DNA of 64,000 nt from Nocardia bhagyanarayanae (GCF_006716565.1 NZ_VFPG01000001.1:3720001-3784000); one strand, 5' to 3'; numbered from the stretch's first letter, positions 34,773 through 44,074 are shown. Numbers and translations are program-made. The notes: generated by a model not told the origin, from the letters alone.

Positions 34773-35339
34773 TCAGAGGGTCAGCAGCATGCGGGTGTTG
34801 CCGAGCGTGTTCGGCTTCACATAACTCAGGTCGAGGAACTCGGCGACACCGGTGTCGTAGGACCGGCACATCTCGGCGTAGACCTCGGCGGTCACCGGCG
34901 TTCCGTCGATCTCGACGAAGCCGTGCCTGCCGAAGAACTCCACCTCGAAGGTCAGCACGAACAGCCTGCGCAGCTCCAGTTCCCTGGCCACCGCGACGAG
35001 CCGCTGCACGATGAGTTTGCCAACGCCGGTGCCTTTGGCGTCGGGATGCACCGCGACGGTGCGCACCTCGCCGAGATCGGCCCACAGCACGTGCAGCGCG
35101 CCGCAGCCGACGACGCGTCCGTCGACTTCGGCCACCCAGAACTCCTGGACCGACTCGTAGAGGGTGACCAGGTTCTTCTCCAGCAGAATGCGGCCCGCGT
35201 AGACGTCGACGAGGCGTTTGATCTCGGGGACGTCCGAGGTTCGGGCGCGTCGCACAACCGGTCCGGAGCCGGGCGCGGCGGAGGCCGCGCTGGTATTCGC
35301 GTCGCTGGTCGAACCACCTAGTGGTCCCCGAGAGGTCAT
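34773..35339 (-). CDS. argA: Amino-acid N-acetyltransferase (single-domain ArgA type)
   Basis: 188 residues, GNAT fold. It is homologous to mycobacterial ArgA (Rv2747), which makes N-acetylglutamate for arginine synthesis. The acetyl-CoA loop is VRTVAVHPDAKGTGVGKLIV near residue 105; other motifs are RRARTSDVPEIKRLVDVYAG at the start and VEFFGRHGFVEIDGTPVTAE. The first 45 residues are a disordered Ser/Ala/Pro stretch. TACTGT (35347-35352, minus strand) ends 7 nt before ATG 35339, indicating a leaderless start. The argA/pgsA neighbourhood is as in Mycobacterium. Confidence 0.9.
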   Translation of the reverse strand: MTSRGPLGGSTSDANTSAASAAPGSGPVVRRARTSDVPEIKRLVDVYAGRILLEKNLVTLYESVQEFWVAEVDGRVVGCGALHVLWADLGEVRTVAVHPDAKGTGVGKLIVQRLVAVARELELRRLFVLTFEVEFFGRHGFVEIDGTPVTAEVYAEMCRSYDTGVAEFLDLSYVKPNTLGNTRMLLTL

Positions 35340-35482
35340 GGGGTGCACAGTAGTCGGCACCCTTACCGATAGTCTGAACATGTGCCGCACATCCTGTCGT
35401 TCCGCTCACCGCATCGCGCCGGGGTAGCGCAACCGGATGGAGACGTGGCCGTCCTCGGATCGCGCGCCCTCGAGGCGAGGGC

Positions 35483-36160
35483 ATGAGCGTGCAGCCCGAA
35501 GAGATCGATCGTCGCTGGCCCGACGCGGGTGTCCTGCGTCAGGGAGCCGAGCGTTCGGGCAGTTTCGTAGCCCCTCCTGCCGACACCGCCGTGCCGCTGA
35601 TGAACATCGCGAACGTGCTGACCATGGCGCGCATCGCGATCGTTCCGCTGTTCGTCGCCGCGCTCTTCGCGGGCGGCGGCCACCAGACCGGGTGGCGGAT
35701 CGCCGCGGCCGCGCTGTTCGGGCTCGCCGCCATCACCGATCGCTTCGACGGACAGCTGGCGCGCAAGTACGGTTTGGTGACCGATTTCGGCAAGCTGGCG
35801 GACCCGATCGCCGACAAGGCACTGATCGGCGCGGCACTGATCGGACTCTCCGTGCTCGGCGATCTGGCCTGGTGGATCACCCTGGTGATCTGCGGACGCG
35901 AGATCGGCGTCACGCTGCTGCGGCTGCTCGTGGTGCGGCGCGGGGTGATTCCAGCTGGGCGCGGCGGCAAGCTGAAGACGCTGGTGCAGTCGCTGGCCAT
36001 CGGGGTGTTGCTGCTGCCGCTGTCGGGCGGCTTCGAGGCCGCGGGCATGGCGCTGATGTACCTGGCGGTGGTGCTGACGGTCGTCACCGGTCTGGATTAC
36101 GTCGGGCAGGCCGCACGCGTGTGGTTCGCCGGCGGCTCCGGCCGGGCGCGCGGAGCATGA
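35483..36160 (+). CDS. pgsA: CDP-diacylglycerol-glycerol-3-phosphate 3-phosphatidyltransferase
   Basis: 225 residues. This CDP-alcohol phosphatidyltransferase makes phosphatidylglycerophosphate, the precursor of phosphatidylglycerol and cardiolipin. The active-site motif D-G-x2-A-R-x8-G-x3-D-x3-D reads DGQLARKYGLVTDFGKLADP with the final Asp in IADK, near residue 90. About six membrane segments follow MNIANVLTMARIAIVPLFVA. The first 40 residues are an extra polar stretch; ATG 35603 would give a core-length protein. cinA-like overlaps its stop by 4 bp. It is syntenic with Rv2746c. Confidence 0.93.
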   Translation: MSVQPEEIDRRWPDAGVLRQGAERSGSFVAPPADTAVPLMNIANVLTMARIAIVPLFVAALFAGGGHQTGWRIAAAALFGLAAITDRFDGQLARKYGLVTDFGKLADPIADKALIGAALIGLSVLGDLAWWITLVICGREIGVTLLRLLVVRRGVIPAGRGGKLKTLVQSLAIGVLLLPLSGGFEAAGMALMYLAVVLTVVTGLDYVGQAARVWFAGGSGRARGA

Positions 36161-36648
36161 CCGATCCGCTGACCGCGTCCGTCCCCGCCGCCGACTTGGT
36201 GCGTGCCCTGGGGGCGGCGGGTCAAACCGTGGCCACCGCCGAATCGCTCACCGCGGGGCTGGTGGCCGCGACCATCGCCGGAGTGCCGGGCGCGAGTGCG
36301 GTGCTGCGCGGCGGACTCGTGGTGTACGCGACCGATCTCAAGAGCAGTCTGGCCGGTGTCAGCGCGGATCTGCTCGCGGCCGAGGGGCCGGTGGCGGCGA
36401 GCACCGCCGAACAGCTGGCCGTCGGCGCGCGCACCCGCTGCGGCGCCGACTGGGGGATCGGCCTGACGGGTGTCGCGGGGCCCGACGGCCAGGACGGTCA
36501 CGCGGTCGGCACCGTCTTCCTCGGGCTGTCCAGTCCGTGGCATACCGAGGTGATGCGGTTGCAACTGTCCGGCGACCGGTGGACCATCAGACTCACCGCG
36601 ACCGAGAGCGCGGTGCGGGAACTGCTCAGGTGTGTTCAGGGCGGCTGA
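36157..36648 (+). CDS. CinA C-terminal domain protein (nicotinamide-nucleotide amidase type)
   Basis: 163 residues. Only the amidohydrolase domain (PncC) is present, without the CinA N-terminal domain. Motifs: VATAESLTAGLVAATIAGVP with the catalytic serine in the ESLT loop, GGLVVYATDLKSSLAGVSAD, and GIGLTGVAGPDGQDGHAVGT. PncC deamidates nicotinamide mononucleotide in pyridine-nucleotide recycling. ATG 36157 overlaps the pgsA stop as ATGA, so translation is coupled. Confidence 0.92.
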   Translation: MTDPLTASVPAADLVRALGAAGQTVATAESLTAGLVAATIAGVPGASAVLRGGLVVYATDLKSSLAGVSADLLAAEGPVAASTAEQLAVGARTRCGADWGIGLTGVAGPDGQDGHAVGTVFLGLSSPWHTEVMRLQLSGDRWTIRLTATESAVRELLRCVQGG

Positions 36649-36786
36649 GCGCGTCGCGTGGATTCGCGTGACGAGTTCGCCCGCCGGGAACCAACCGGGC
36701 GCCCCCGGACGTTGTGCCAGAAAGAACGGTGCTCGCCAGGCGACTGCGCCACGCGGCGCCCGGTGTTCGGAGCGAAGGAGATCGAG

Positions 36787-37245
36787 ATGACGCTGCTGCG
36801 AGAGGCGATCGGGGACAGTTTGCGGCGTGCTCGTCTCGCCCAGCATCGGACCCTGCGCGAGGTGTCCACTTCGGCGCGCGTGAGCCTGGGGTATCTGTCC
36901 GAGGTCGAGCGGGGTCGCAAGGAGGCGTCGAGCGAACTGCTCGCCGCGATCTGCGCCGCACTCGACGTGCCGTTGTCGCGGGTGCTATGGGATGTGAGCA
37001 CGATCATGGCGGGCGTCGACGGGCTACCGGTAGGCGAGTCCGCCGAGGCCGCGGCGACACCCGCCGCGGAAGCCGAGCAGACGGCCGCCGCCACGGAATC
37101 CGCCGAGGCCGCGCCCGCGGAGGAGCCCGCGCTCGCTCCGGCCTCCGCGTCCATGTCGGCCGTCCGGCCGCAGATCGCCGAGGAGACCCGAATCGTCATT
37201 CCGGCGCCGAAGGCCGACATGCTGGTCCTGGTGAAGAGCAACTGA
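36787..37245 (+). CDS. clgR: Transcriptional regulator ClgR
   Basis: 152 residues. An XRE-type helix-turn-helix fills residues 1-70: [60 protein letters not shown]. The rest is an Ala/Glu-rich linker and a short conserved tail ending [12 protein letters not shown]. In mycobacteria and corynebacteria ClgR activates clp protease genes and the downstream psp genes under envelope or proteolytic stress and is itself removed by Clp. ATG 36787 follows AAGGAG (36775-36780). The pspA- and pspM-like genes follow, as in Rv2745c-Rv2743c. Confidence 0.93.
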   Translation: MTLLREAIGDSLRRARLAQHRTLREVSTSARVSLGYLSEVERGRKEASSELLAAICAALDVPLSRVLWDVSTIMAGVDGLPVGESAEAAATPAAEAEQTAAATESAEAAPAEEPALAPASASMSAVRPQIAEETRIVIPAPKADMLVLVKSN

Positions 37246-37445
37246 CAACAGAAAGCCGGACGCCCAGCCGCGGGCAACGCTGCGGGCCGACGCCGAAAAC
37301 GGATAGATTCTGTAAGTAGGCGTCGGTTGGGCCGGGACGCCCCGGTCCACGTGCCGCATGGTGGAGGATAGGCACAAGCGGGTGCGCGAGGGTCGTGTAC
37401 CCGGGCCGCGTCAAGCGGTACATCAGATGGAGGCGGGATCAATCG

Positions 37446-38273
37446 ATGGCTAATCCGTTCGTCAAGGCCTGGAAATACATGATGGCCCTCTTCGATGCCA
37501 AGATCGAAGAGCACGCGGATCCGAAGGTGCAGATTCAGCAGGCTATCGAGGAAGCTCAGCGCCAGCACCAGGCCCTCTCGCAGCAGGCCGCGTCGGTCAT
37601 CGGCAACCAGCGTCAGCTGGAGATGAAGCTGAACCGCCAGCTCGACGAGGTCGAGAAGCTCAACGCCAACGCGCGCCAGGCCGTCATGCTCGCCGATCAG
37701 GCCACCGCGGCGGGCGACACCGAGAAGGCGATCCAGTACACCAACGCCGCCGAGGCGTTCGCCGCCCAGCTGGTCACCGCCGAGCAGTCCGTCGAGGACC
37801 TGAAGGTGCTGCACGACCAGTCTCTGCAGGCCGCCGCCCAGGCCAAGAAGGCCGTCGAGCAGAACGCGATGCTGTTGCAGCAGAAGGTCGCCGAGCGCAC
37901 CAAGCTGCTCAGCCAGCTGGAGCAGGCCAAGATGCAAGAGCAGGTCTCCGCGTCGCTGCAGCAGATGGACTCGACGCTGTCGGCGCCCGGCACCACCCCG
38001 AGCCTGGACGCGGTGCGCGAGAAGATCGAGCGCCGCTACGCCAACGCGCTCGGCGCCGCCGAACTGGCGCAGAACTCGGTGCAGGGCCGCATGCTCGAGG
38101 TGCAGCAGGCCAGCATCCAGATGGCCGGTCACAGCAAGCTGGAGCAGATCCGCGCCTCGATGCGCGGCGAGGCGTTGCCCGCGGGCGGCGGCCAGTCCGC
38201 CATCAACCCCGCCCAGACCCAGGCGAACCCCGCACAGCCCCAGATGAACAAGGGCCAGGCCGCCCAGCAGTAA
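37446..38273 (+). CDS. pspA: PspA/IM30-family membrane-stress protein (35-kDa antigen type)
   Basis: 275 residues, almost wholly coiled-coil helix, beginning [20 protein letters not shown], whose amphipathic first helix would lie on the membrane. Long heptad runs follow ([40 protein letters not shown]), and the C-terminus is Gln/Pro/Ala-rich. PspA proteins oligomerise on damaged membranes and maintain their integrity; the mycobacterial homologue (Rv2744c) is regulated by ClgR. ATG 37446 is preceded by GGAGG at 37429-37433, a long 12-base spacing. Confidence 0.95.
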   Translation: MANPFVKAWKYMMALFDAKIEEHADPKVQIQQAIEEAQRQHQALSQQAASVIGNQRQLEMKLNRQLDEVEKLNANARQAVMLADQATAAGDTEKAIQYTNAAEAFAAQLVTAEQSVEDLKVLHDQSLQAAAQAKKAVEQNAMLLQQKVAERTKLLSQLEQAKMQEQVSASLQQMDSTLSAPGTTPSLDAVREKIERRYANALGAAELAQNSVQGRMLEVQQASIQMAGHSKLEQIRASMRGEALPAGGGQSAINPAQTQANPAQPQMNKGQAAQQ

Positions 38274-38438
38274 CAGCTCGATACAGACAAGGACCGGTGC
38301 GGTGCAGTACGCGGGCAGCGCGAGACCGTCGCATCGCCGAGGGGCGCCCTCGTCACGTCCCGCGGCCGCGACGCGCGCACCGCGTAGTCGTCGGCCGGTC
38401 CTGACTGTGACAGGGCTCGAACGGTGTGAGGAAAGCGC

Positions 38439-39320
38439 ATGAGTCGCAAGCGGATTCCCCCGAGGACCGGTGTTCCGGCGGTACCGGCGCAGCCGACGTT
38501 CGGGATGCCGCAGGGCCCACTCCCGGATACGTTGCGCGACATGGGCGAACACGCGCTCGTCGCGGTGCGCCGCTGGGCCGACCCGCGCGAGCGGGAACTC
38601 CGTAAGCGCCGCCGCGCCCGACGGCGCAGCTATCAGCTCGGCACGGTCTCCGGGCTGACCACCGCGGGCGCCGTCGGTCTTGTCGTCGTCTCGGCGCCCG
38701 CCTGGGCGGTGGTCGTCCTCGGCGGCGGCGCGGTCGCGTTCGTCACCGGGGCCGCGCTCAGCGCGCGACGTTATCTGCGGCTGCGCCGAACTCCTTTGCC
38801 ACAGGCCGCTTTCCTGCCGCGCAAACAGCCGCCGTTGCGCTCGGCCGCCCGCGCCCCGATCGCCCGCCTGGTGCAAGCCGAACGCGCGCTACACGGGCTC
38901 ACCGCGCAGATCGCCGCCTCGCACAGGCTGCCCCACGAAGAACTCACCGAGATGGTCGAGACGGCCGCCTCCGGCGCCGCGGCGTTGCACGCGCTCGCCG
39001 CCGACATCGTCCAGATGGAGCGCGCCGCCGCCGTGGTCGGCCGGACCAATCCGGAGACCACCACCGCGCTCACCGCCAACGTGCGGTTCGCGATGACCAG
39101 GCTGGAATCCGGTATCGCCGAATACGAGCAGGTCGTCGCCGCGGCGAGCGGTGTGCTCGCGGTGCCCGAAACCACCGTCGTCGCACACCAATTCGACGGC
39201 ATCGTCGCGGAACTGCGGCACGCCGCGGATCGCCTGGACGGCTGGGCGCAGGCGCTCACCGAGATCGCCGATCGCCCGACTCTCACGGTCTCCCCACCGC
39301 CGCCCGGCCTGCCGCACTGA
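38439..39320 (+). CDS. pspM: PspM-like membrane protein of the phage-shock cluster
   Basis: 293 residues. After a basic N-terminus (PRERELRKRRRARRRSYQLG) come two adjacent membrane helices near residues 70-110 (GLTTAGAVGLVVVSAPAWAV, VVLGGGAVAFVTGAALSARR), then a long cytoplasmic helical domain (LVQAERALHGLTAQIAASHR, MVETAASGAAALHALAADIV). Position and layout match Rv2743c/PspM, the membrane partner that holds PspA in mycobacteria. The tail is proline-rich. Assignment relies partly on synteny. Confidence 0.8.
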   Translation: MSRKRIPPRTGVPAVPAQPTFGMPQGPLPDTLRDMGEHALVAVRRWADPRERELRKRRRARRRSYQLGTVSGLTTAGAVGLVVVSAPAWAVVVLGGGAVAFVTGAALSARRYLRLRRTPLPQAAFLPRKQPPLRSAARAPIARLVQAERALHGLTAQIAASHRLPHEELTEMVETAASGAAALHALAADIVQMERAAAVVGRTNPETTTALTANVRFAMTRLESGIAEYEQVVAAASGVLAVPETTVVAHQFDGIVAELRHAADRLDGWAQALTEIADRPTLTVSPPPPGLPH

Positions 39321-39468
39321 GCGTTCCGCGTTCGCGCGGTGTCGGGGTGAACCCTGATTTACACCCGGATATCGTTGCTGACCTGGTGATTTCCACTCTC
39401 ACGGCTGACAGCATGGAGGTATCGGATCGCCGGACGGCGGTTCGGGAGAAACGTCCAGGAGGCTGGAA

Positions 39469-39642
39469 ATGCTGTGGAAGATCATCGGTGTCGTCGCGGT
39501 CGTGTGGATCGCGCTCGCCATCATCGGTGCGCTGATCAAGGGGCTGTTCCCGATCCTGGTGATCAGCGCCGTGGTGTTCGGCCTGTACCTGCTGTACAAG
39601 GCGGTGTCGGGCTCGGACAACTCCACCGTCAGCAAGCTGTAA
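39469..39642 (+). CDS. 57-aa double-spanning membrane protein in the psp cluster
   Basis: ATG 39469 has an excellent ribosome site, AGGAGG at 39457-39462. The product starts MLWKIIGVVAVVWIALAIIG and has a second hydrophobic run FPILVISAVVFGLYLLYKAV, then a short polar tail. The two helices are joined by ALIKGL, so a hairpin in the membrane is likely. It follows pspM by 148 bp and a strong terminator comes 48 bp later. The place matches where mycobacteria have further psp genes, but I do not recognise the family. Confidence 0.75.
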   Translation: MLWKIIGVVAVVWIALAIIGALIKGLFPILVISAVVFGLYLLYKAVSGSDNSTVSKL

Positions 39643-39689
39643 CGCCGAACGGCCGGCGACGGACTGCGTCCGGCGGCGCCGAAAGCGAA

Positions 39690-39728
39690 CGGGCCGTGCG
39701 TCATCCGGAAGGGATGGCGCACGGCCCG
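39690..39728. terminator. Bidirectional terminator after the psp cluster
   Basis: A 17-bp stem, CGGGCCGTGCGTCATCC (39690-39706) with GGATGGCGCACGGCCCG (39712-39728), has one G-U/A-C position and a 5-nt loop, and lies between convergent genes. Confidence 0.88.
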
Positions 39729-39742
39729 CGGCGTTTCTCGGC

Positions 39743-40330
39743 TCAGAGCTGGCCGCTGTTGTCGATGACGATCGGGCGTCCCGGCGCTCCGGAGGGCGAG
39801 CCCACCTGCTCGATGGCGTGCACCACGTGCATGCCCTCGACCACGGTGCCGAACACCACGTGCTTGCCGTCCAGCCACGGGGTGTCCTTCATGGTGATGA
39901 AGAACTGCGAGCCGTTGGTGCCTGGCCCGCGGTTGGCCATGCTGACCGTGCCGGGAACGGCGTGGGTCAGCTGGAAGTTCTCGTCGGGGAAGGTCGGGCC
40001 GTAGATGCTCTTGCCGCCGGTGCCGTCGGCGTTGGTGAAATCGCCGCCCTGGGCCATGAAGCCGGGGATCACGCGGTGGAACACCGAGCCCTTGTAGCCG
40101 AAGCCCTGCTCGCCGGTGGCCAGCGCGCGGAAGTTCTCCGCGGTCTCGGGCACCACGTCCGAGCGCAGCTCGATCACGATGCGGCCGGTGGGGATGCCCG
40201 CCACCGACACATCGAAGAACACCCGGGGCAGCGGGTCGGCTTTGGCGGGCGCCGCGGTCAGCGGACCGGGGCTGAACAGTGCGATGAGCGCGAGACCGAG
40301 GACGGCGGCGGCGCGTGTGAGCTTCGTCAT
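39743..40330 (-). CDS. Secreted cyclophilin-type peptidyl-prolyl isomerase
   Basis: 195 residues from ATG 40330. A Sec signal peptide ([20 protein letters not shown], cleavage near AKA) precedes a compact cyclophilin domain: [40 protein letters not shown] with the catalytic arginine, FIT in [20 protein letters not shown]. The tail [11 protein letters not shown] is regular. It would catalyse proline isomerisation during folding of exported proteins. It is divergent from the PIG-L gene with an 82-bp gap. Confidence 0.93.
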   Translation of the reverse strand: MTKLTRAAAVLGLALIALFSPGPLTAAPAKADPLPRVFFDVSVAGIPTGRIVIELRSDVVPETAENFRALATGEQGFGYKGSVFHRVIPGFMAQGGDFTNADGTGGKSIYGPTFPDENFQLTHAVPGTVSMANRGPGTNGSQFFITMKDTPWLDGKHVVFGTVVEGMHVVHAIEQVGSPSGAPGRPIVIDNSGQL

Positions 40331-40412
40331 GGCCACACTGTCTACAGCAGCACCGATTCGGGCGGGTAACCGGACCCGCCGCATGGCTGTTTTGGGGTGT
40401 TTCAATAGGGCC

Positions 40413-41120
40413 ATGGAGCAGGTTCCCGAAGACTGGCAGCGTGGCCTGGTGATCGTCGCGCATCCCGACGACATCGAATACGGCGCGGCCGCGGCCGTCG
40501 CGCGATGGACAGGGCAGGGCAAGGACATTCGCTACGTTCTCGTCACCAGCGGCGAGGCGGGGATCGCCGGAATGCCGCCCGCGGAGGCGGGTCCGCTGCG
40601 CGAGTCCGAGGAGATCGCCTCGGCGAAGGTGGTGGGAGTCGAGCAGGTGGAGTTCCTTGGCTATCCGGACGGCCGGGTGCAGGAGAGCCTGGAACTGCGT
40701 CGCGATCTGGCGGCCGCCATCCGCAGGCACCGCCCGGAGATGTTGGTGCTGTTCAACTTCGGCGACACTTGGGCGCCCGGCTACGCCAACAGCGCCGACC
40801 ACCGCGCCGTCGGCCGGGCCGGACTGGACGCCGTCTCCGACGCGGGCAACGAGTGGATCTTCCCGGAGCTGGCCGATCTGCCGCCCTGGTCGCCGCGCTG
40901 GGCCGCGGTCGTCGGCCCCAAAGCGACGCACGCCGTCGATGTCACCGACACCGTCGAGCAGGCCGCCGCCTCGCTGACCGAACACCGTCGCTACCTGGAG
41001 GTGCTCAGCTCCGAGCCGGTCGCCCATCAGGTCGAAGCCATCATCGACATGGCCACCGGGCCCAAGGAAGGATTCCCCGCCGAGCGCGCCGTGGGTTTCG
41101 AGCTGTACTACTTCGGCTGA
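40413..41120 (+). CDS. PIG-L/LmbE-family zinc deacetylase
   Basis: 235 residues. The zinc motif AHPDD is in [20 protein letters not shown] near residue 15, and the third ligand histidine in [20 protein letters not shown] near residue 130. Family members remove acetyl groups from GlcNAc-type substrates; in Actinobacteria these include MshB and Mca of mycothiol metabolism. This protein is shorter than MshB, so a different amide substrate is likely. ATG 40413 is the only good start. Function beyond deacetylase is not decided. Confidence 0.85.
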   Translation: MEQVPEDWQRGLVIVAHPDDIEYGAAAAVARWTGQGKDIRYVLVTSGEAGIAGMPPAEAGPLRESEEIASAKVVGVEQVEFLGYPDGRVQESLELRRDLAAAIRRHRPEMLVLFNFGDTWAPGYANSADHRAVGRAGLDAVSDAGNEWIFPELADLPPWSPRWAAVVGPKATHAVDVTDTVEQAAASLTEHRRYLEVLSSEPVAHQVEAIIDMATGPKEGFPAERAVGFELYYFG

Positions 41121-41283
41121 GCGGTCTCGGCTGTCACCGCGCTGCCACGCGCTCGAGCGCGGCGCGCCAGGACTCGAGGGGTGCGACGGTGCGTCCGGAT
41201 GGCGGTGCGGTGAACGCGGTCGTGGGTGGGGATCTCAGAGCGGGTGCCGTCGGTTCGGTGGGGCGGTGTGGCAGGCTGGGCGG

Positions 41284-42447
41284 ATGCGTGTTGCCGTCGT
41301 AGCCGGTCCCGATCCGGGGCATGCCTTTCCGGCGTTGGCGCTGTGCGAGCGCTTCCTGGCCGCGGGGGACGAGCCGGTGCTGTTCACCGGACCCCGCTGG
41401 TTCGACGCCGCCAAGAACGCGGGCATCGCGGTGCGCAGGCTCAAGGGTCTCGCGCCGCGTGCCGTCGACGACGACGGTGACGCGGGCCAGCGCATCCACC
41501 AGCGCGCCGCGCACATCTCGACCGAGATCCTGCCGGACCTGAGCGCGATGCTGCCGGAGCTCGTGGTCTCCGACGTGCTCACCGCGGGCGGGGGGATGGC
41601 CGCCGAGCGGCTGGGTGTGCCGTGGGTCGAGCTCTCGCCGCACCCCCTCTACCTGCCGTCGAAGGGTTTGCCCCCGATCGGAAGCGGGCTCGCGCCCGGG
41701 GAGGATCTGCGCGGCAGGCTGCGCGACAGCCTGCTGCGAGCCATGTCCTCGCGTGCGATCCACAACGGCCTGAAGCAACGCGCGAAGGCTCGCGAGAGCG
41801 TCGGGCTGCCCGCCGTCGACCCGGGTCCGGCCGCCCGTCTGCTCGCCACGCTGCCCGCTCTGGAGGTGCCGCGCCCCGACTGGCCCGACAACGCCCACGT
41901 CGTCGGCCCGCTGCTGTGGGAACCCACCGACGACATCCTCACGCCGCCGCCCGGCGACGATCCGCTGGTCGTCGTCGCGCCGTCCACCGCGCACACCGGC
42001 GTCACGGGCATGGTCGAGACGGTGCTCGAGGCCCTCGACGGCGCGGGCGTCCGGGTGGCCGTCTCCATGATCGACACCCCGCCGGCCGGGCTCCCGTCCT
42101 GGGCCACCGCGGGCCTGGGCCGCCAGGACGAACTGCTCGGGCACGCGGCCGTCGTGGTCGGCGGCGGCGGGCATGGACTGCTCGCCAAAACGCTGCTCGC
42201 CGGGGTGCCGATCGTCACCGTTCCGGGCGGCGGCGACCAGTGGGAACTGGCCAATCGCGCGGCCCGCCAAGGCAGTTCGATCGTGGTGCGACCGCTCACC
42301 GTGGAGTCCGCGCGCGCCGCCGTGCTCGCGGTGCTCGACCATCCCCGCTACACCGCCGCGGCCGAGGAAGCGGCCATGGGCATCGCGGACGTCGCCGACC
42401 CGGTCGAGGTGTGCCACCGGGTGCGCGAGGGCGTGCGCGCGTCGTAG
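41284..42447 (+). CDS. UGT-like glycosyltransferase (Rv2739c-type)
   Basis: 387 residues, GT-B fold of the macrolide/flavonoid glycosyltransferase group. N-terminal Rossmann start VAVVAGPDPGHAFPALALCE; acceptor side PWVELSPHPLYLPSKGLPPI; donor-binding domain HAAVVVGGGGHGLLAKTLLA, then GVPIVTVPGGGDQWELANRA, which is the sugar-nucleotide motif of this family. Sugar and acceptor are unknown. A -10-like CAGGCT ends 5 nt before ATG 41284. Position two genes before recA mirrors Rv2739c. It converges on the hydrolase gene. Confidence 0.85.
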   Translation: MRVAVVAGPDPGHAFPALALCERFLAAGDEPVLFTGPRWFDAAKNAGIAVRRLKGLAPRAVDDDGDAGQRIHQRAAHISTEILPDLSAMLPELVVSDVLTAGGGMAAERLGVPWVELSPHPLYLPSKGLPPIGSGLAPGEDLRGRLRDSLLRAMSSRAIHNGLKQRAKARESVGLPAVDPGPAARLLATLPALEVPRPDWPDNAHVVGPLLWEPTDDILTPPPGDDPLVVVAPSTAHTGVTGMVETVLEALDGAGVRVAVSMIDTPPAGLPSWATAGLGRQDELLGHAAVVVGGGGHGLLAKTLLAGVPIVTVPGGGDQWELANRAARQGSSIVVRPLTVESARAAVLAVLDHPRYTAAAEEAAMGIADVADPVEVCHRVREGVRAS

Positions 42448-42479
42448 TGGCGCTGTTGTCGGCCAATGGTCGGCCGGGA

Positions 42480-43370
42480 TCAGGTCGTGCTCCGGGTGGC
42501 GAGTTCGCGAATGAAGCGTGCGATCTCGCCCGGTTGCTCCTCCGCCATGAAGTGGCCTGCGTCGATCGGCTCGTAGGTCAGGTCCGGCGCCCACGCCCGC
42601 CACAGCGCGGCCGCGTCGAAGCCGAGCCGGGCGCCCCAGTCCTGGGAGATCACACCGACGGGCATGGCGAGCGTCTTGCCGGCCTCGCGGTCCTCCCGGT
42701 CCATGGTCAGATCGATGCTCGCGCTGGCGCGGTAGTCGGCGACGATCGAGTCGACGGCTCCGACCGAGCTGTCGATGTAGTGCTGCCGTACTTCCGGCGC
42801 GAAGGTGGAGCCGTCGGTGTCCCAGGCGTCGAGGAAGGAAGCGAAGAACTCCGGCGCCACGGCCGCGATCATCTTCTCCGGCAGCCCGGCCGGTTGCGCC
42901 ATGAGATACAGGTGCCAGGCGACTTTCGCGTCGACGCCGTGCAGGACTTCCCAGGTGTCGATAGTGGGCAGGACGTCGAGCACCCCGAGGTACCGGATCC
43001 TGTCGGGGTGGTCGAGGCCGGCCCGTACGCCGACCAGCGCGCCGCGGTCGTGGCCGATCAGTCCGAAGCGTTCGTGCCCGAGCTGTTCGGCCACCCGCAC
43101 GATGTCTTCGGCCATCGTACGCTTGGAGTAGGTGTGGGGACCGCTCTCCGGCGGTTTGCCGCTCGCGCCGTAGCCCCGAAGGTCCGGGACGACGACCGTG
43201 TGATCTTGGGCCAGGTCCGCTGCTACGTCGCGCCACATGTAGTGGGTTTGCGGGAAGCCGTGGAGCAGGACGACGGCCGGTCCCGCTCCAGCGACCGCGA
43301 CGCCGATCTCGACGCCTTCCGCGCCGCGCAGCGTCTGGTAGTGGAATCCGTCGATGGTCTTTGTGGTCAC
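42480..43370 (-). CDS. Alpha/beta hydrolase related to haloacetate dehalogenases
   Basis: 296 residues. The closest pattern I recognise is the fluoroacetate/haloacetate dehalogenase and epoxide hydrolase group: HGFPQTHYMWRD, DLRGYGASGKP, nucleophile Asp108 with Arg109 in GHDRGA, acid Asp132 in GVLDVLP, His153 in AWHLYLMAQPAGLPEKM, and base histidine in DAGHFMAEEQP. Two residues that bind carboxylate and fluoride in the Rhodopseudomonas enzyme (Arg114, Trp156) correspond to Leu112 and Leu154, so the substrate probably differs. The GTG start overlaps the TetR stop as GTGA, so the two are coupled. Confidence 0.82.
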   Translation of the reverse strand: MTTKTIDGFHYQTLRGAEGVEIGVAVAGAGPAVVLLHGFPQTHYMWRDVAADLAQDHTVVVPDLRGYGASGKPPESGPHTYSKRTMAEDIVRVAEQLGHERFGLIGHDRGALVGVRAGLDHPDRIRYLGVLDVLPTIDTWEVLHGVDAKVAWHLYLMAQPAGLPEKMIAAVAPEFFASFLDAWDTDGSTFAPEVRQHYIDSSVGAVDSIVADYRASASIDLTMDREDREAGKTLAMPVGVISQDWGARLGFDAAALWRAWAPDLTYEPIDAGHFMAEEQPGEIARFIRELATRSTT

Positions 43371-44074
43371 GGGTGTCCTTCACTGGTCGATTGAGCGGAC
43401 GGGCGTCCGGAGAAGATTCCGGCCGGTAGCGGTGTCGGCCGGGTCGATTCGGCCCGCAACGCGGGGATGAGGATCGAATCGACGAGTGATTCGAGGTAGT
43501 CGTCGCCGGTATCGAGGCCGTTGAGTCGCCGCAGCAGCAACACGGCTCCGGCGACTTCTTCGAAGGCGAAGGGATTCACGGTCGCGGGCAGCTCTCCGCG
43601 ACGGATGGCGGCGTCCATGACGGATGCGGGTAACCGGGCCCCGGTCGGGCCGACGGCGCGTTCGATCTCCTCGCACAGCTCGGGGTCTTCCAGGCCTGCT
43701 TGAAGCAGCAGCAGCGCGGTTTGCCCGTCTGCCGACCGCATCGTCGTGACGAGTCGCCTGCACAGGGCGAGCAGGTCGCCGCGCAGGCTGCCCGTGTCGA
43801 CGTCGTCCGGTCCTTCTCGACCGGCGGGGCCCGCCTTCAGCGCGGCGATGACCATGTCCCGCTTGGACTTCCATCGTCGGTAGAGGGTGGGTTTCGACGC
43901 GCCGGCGCGCCGCGCCACCTCCTCGAAGGTGACACCGTCGTAGCCGCGTTCGGTCAGCAACGAGGTCACCACCGCGAGGATCTCGCTCTCGCGTTCGTCG
44001 TTTCGCGGACGTCCTCCGCGTCGGGTCTGCCGCGGTTCTGTGGCGGGAGCGCTGGGCAGATTTGGATACGACAC
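43367..44074 (-). CDS. TetR-family repressor
   Basis: 235 residues from GTG 44074. TetR N-terminal DNA-binding domain: ESEILAVVTSLLTERGYDGV, TFEEVARRAGASKPTLYRRW, KSKRDMVIAALKAG. The C-terminal ligand domain has LRGDLLALCRRLVTTMRSAD and ELCEEIERAVGPTGARLPAS. Its operator candidate, a 20-bp palindrome, covers its own start codon. The hydrolase gene is translationally coupled downstream, so this is likely an autoregulated two-gene operon induced by the hydrolase substrate or product. Confidence 0.9.
   Translation of the reverse strand: MSYPNLPSAPATEPRQTRRGGRPRNDERESEILAVVTSLLTERGYDGVTFEEVARRAGASKPTLYRRWKSKRDMVIAALKAGPAGREGPDDVDTGSLRGDLLALCRRLVTTMRSADGQTALLLLQAGLEDPELCEEIERAVGPTGARLPASVMDAAIRRGELPATVNPFAFEEVAGAVLLLRRLNGLDTGDDYLESLVDSILIPALRAESTRPTPLPAGIFSGRPSAQSTSEGHP

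Noticed and set aside
41134..43383. 749-codon minus-strand frame opposite the glycosyltransferase and in frame +1 of the hydrolase
   Set aside because: No domain; repeats of Arg/Gly/Pro/His. The glycosyltransferase on the plus strand and the hydrolase in another minus frame have clear motifs.
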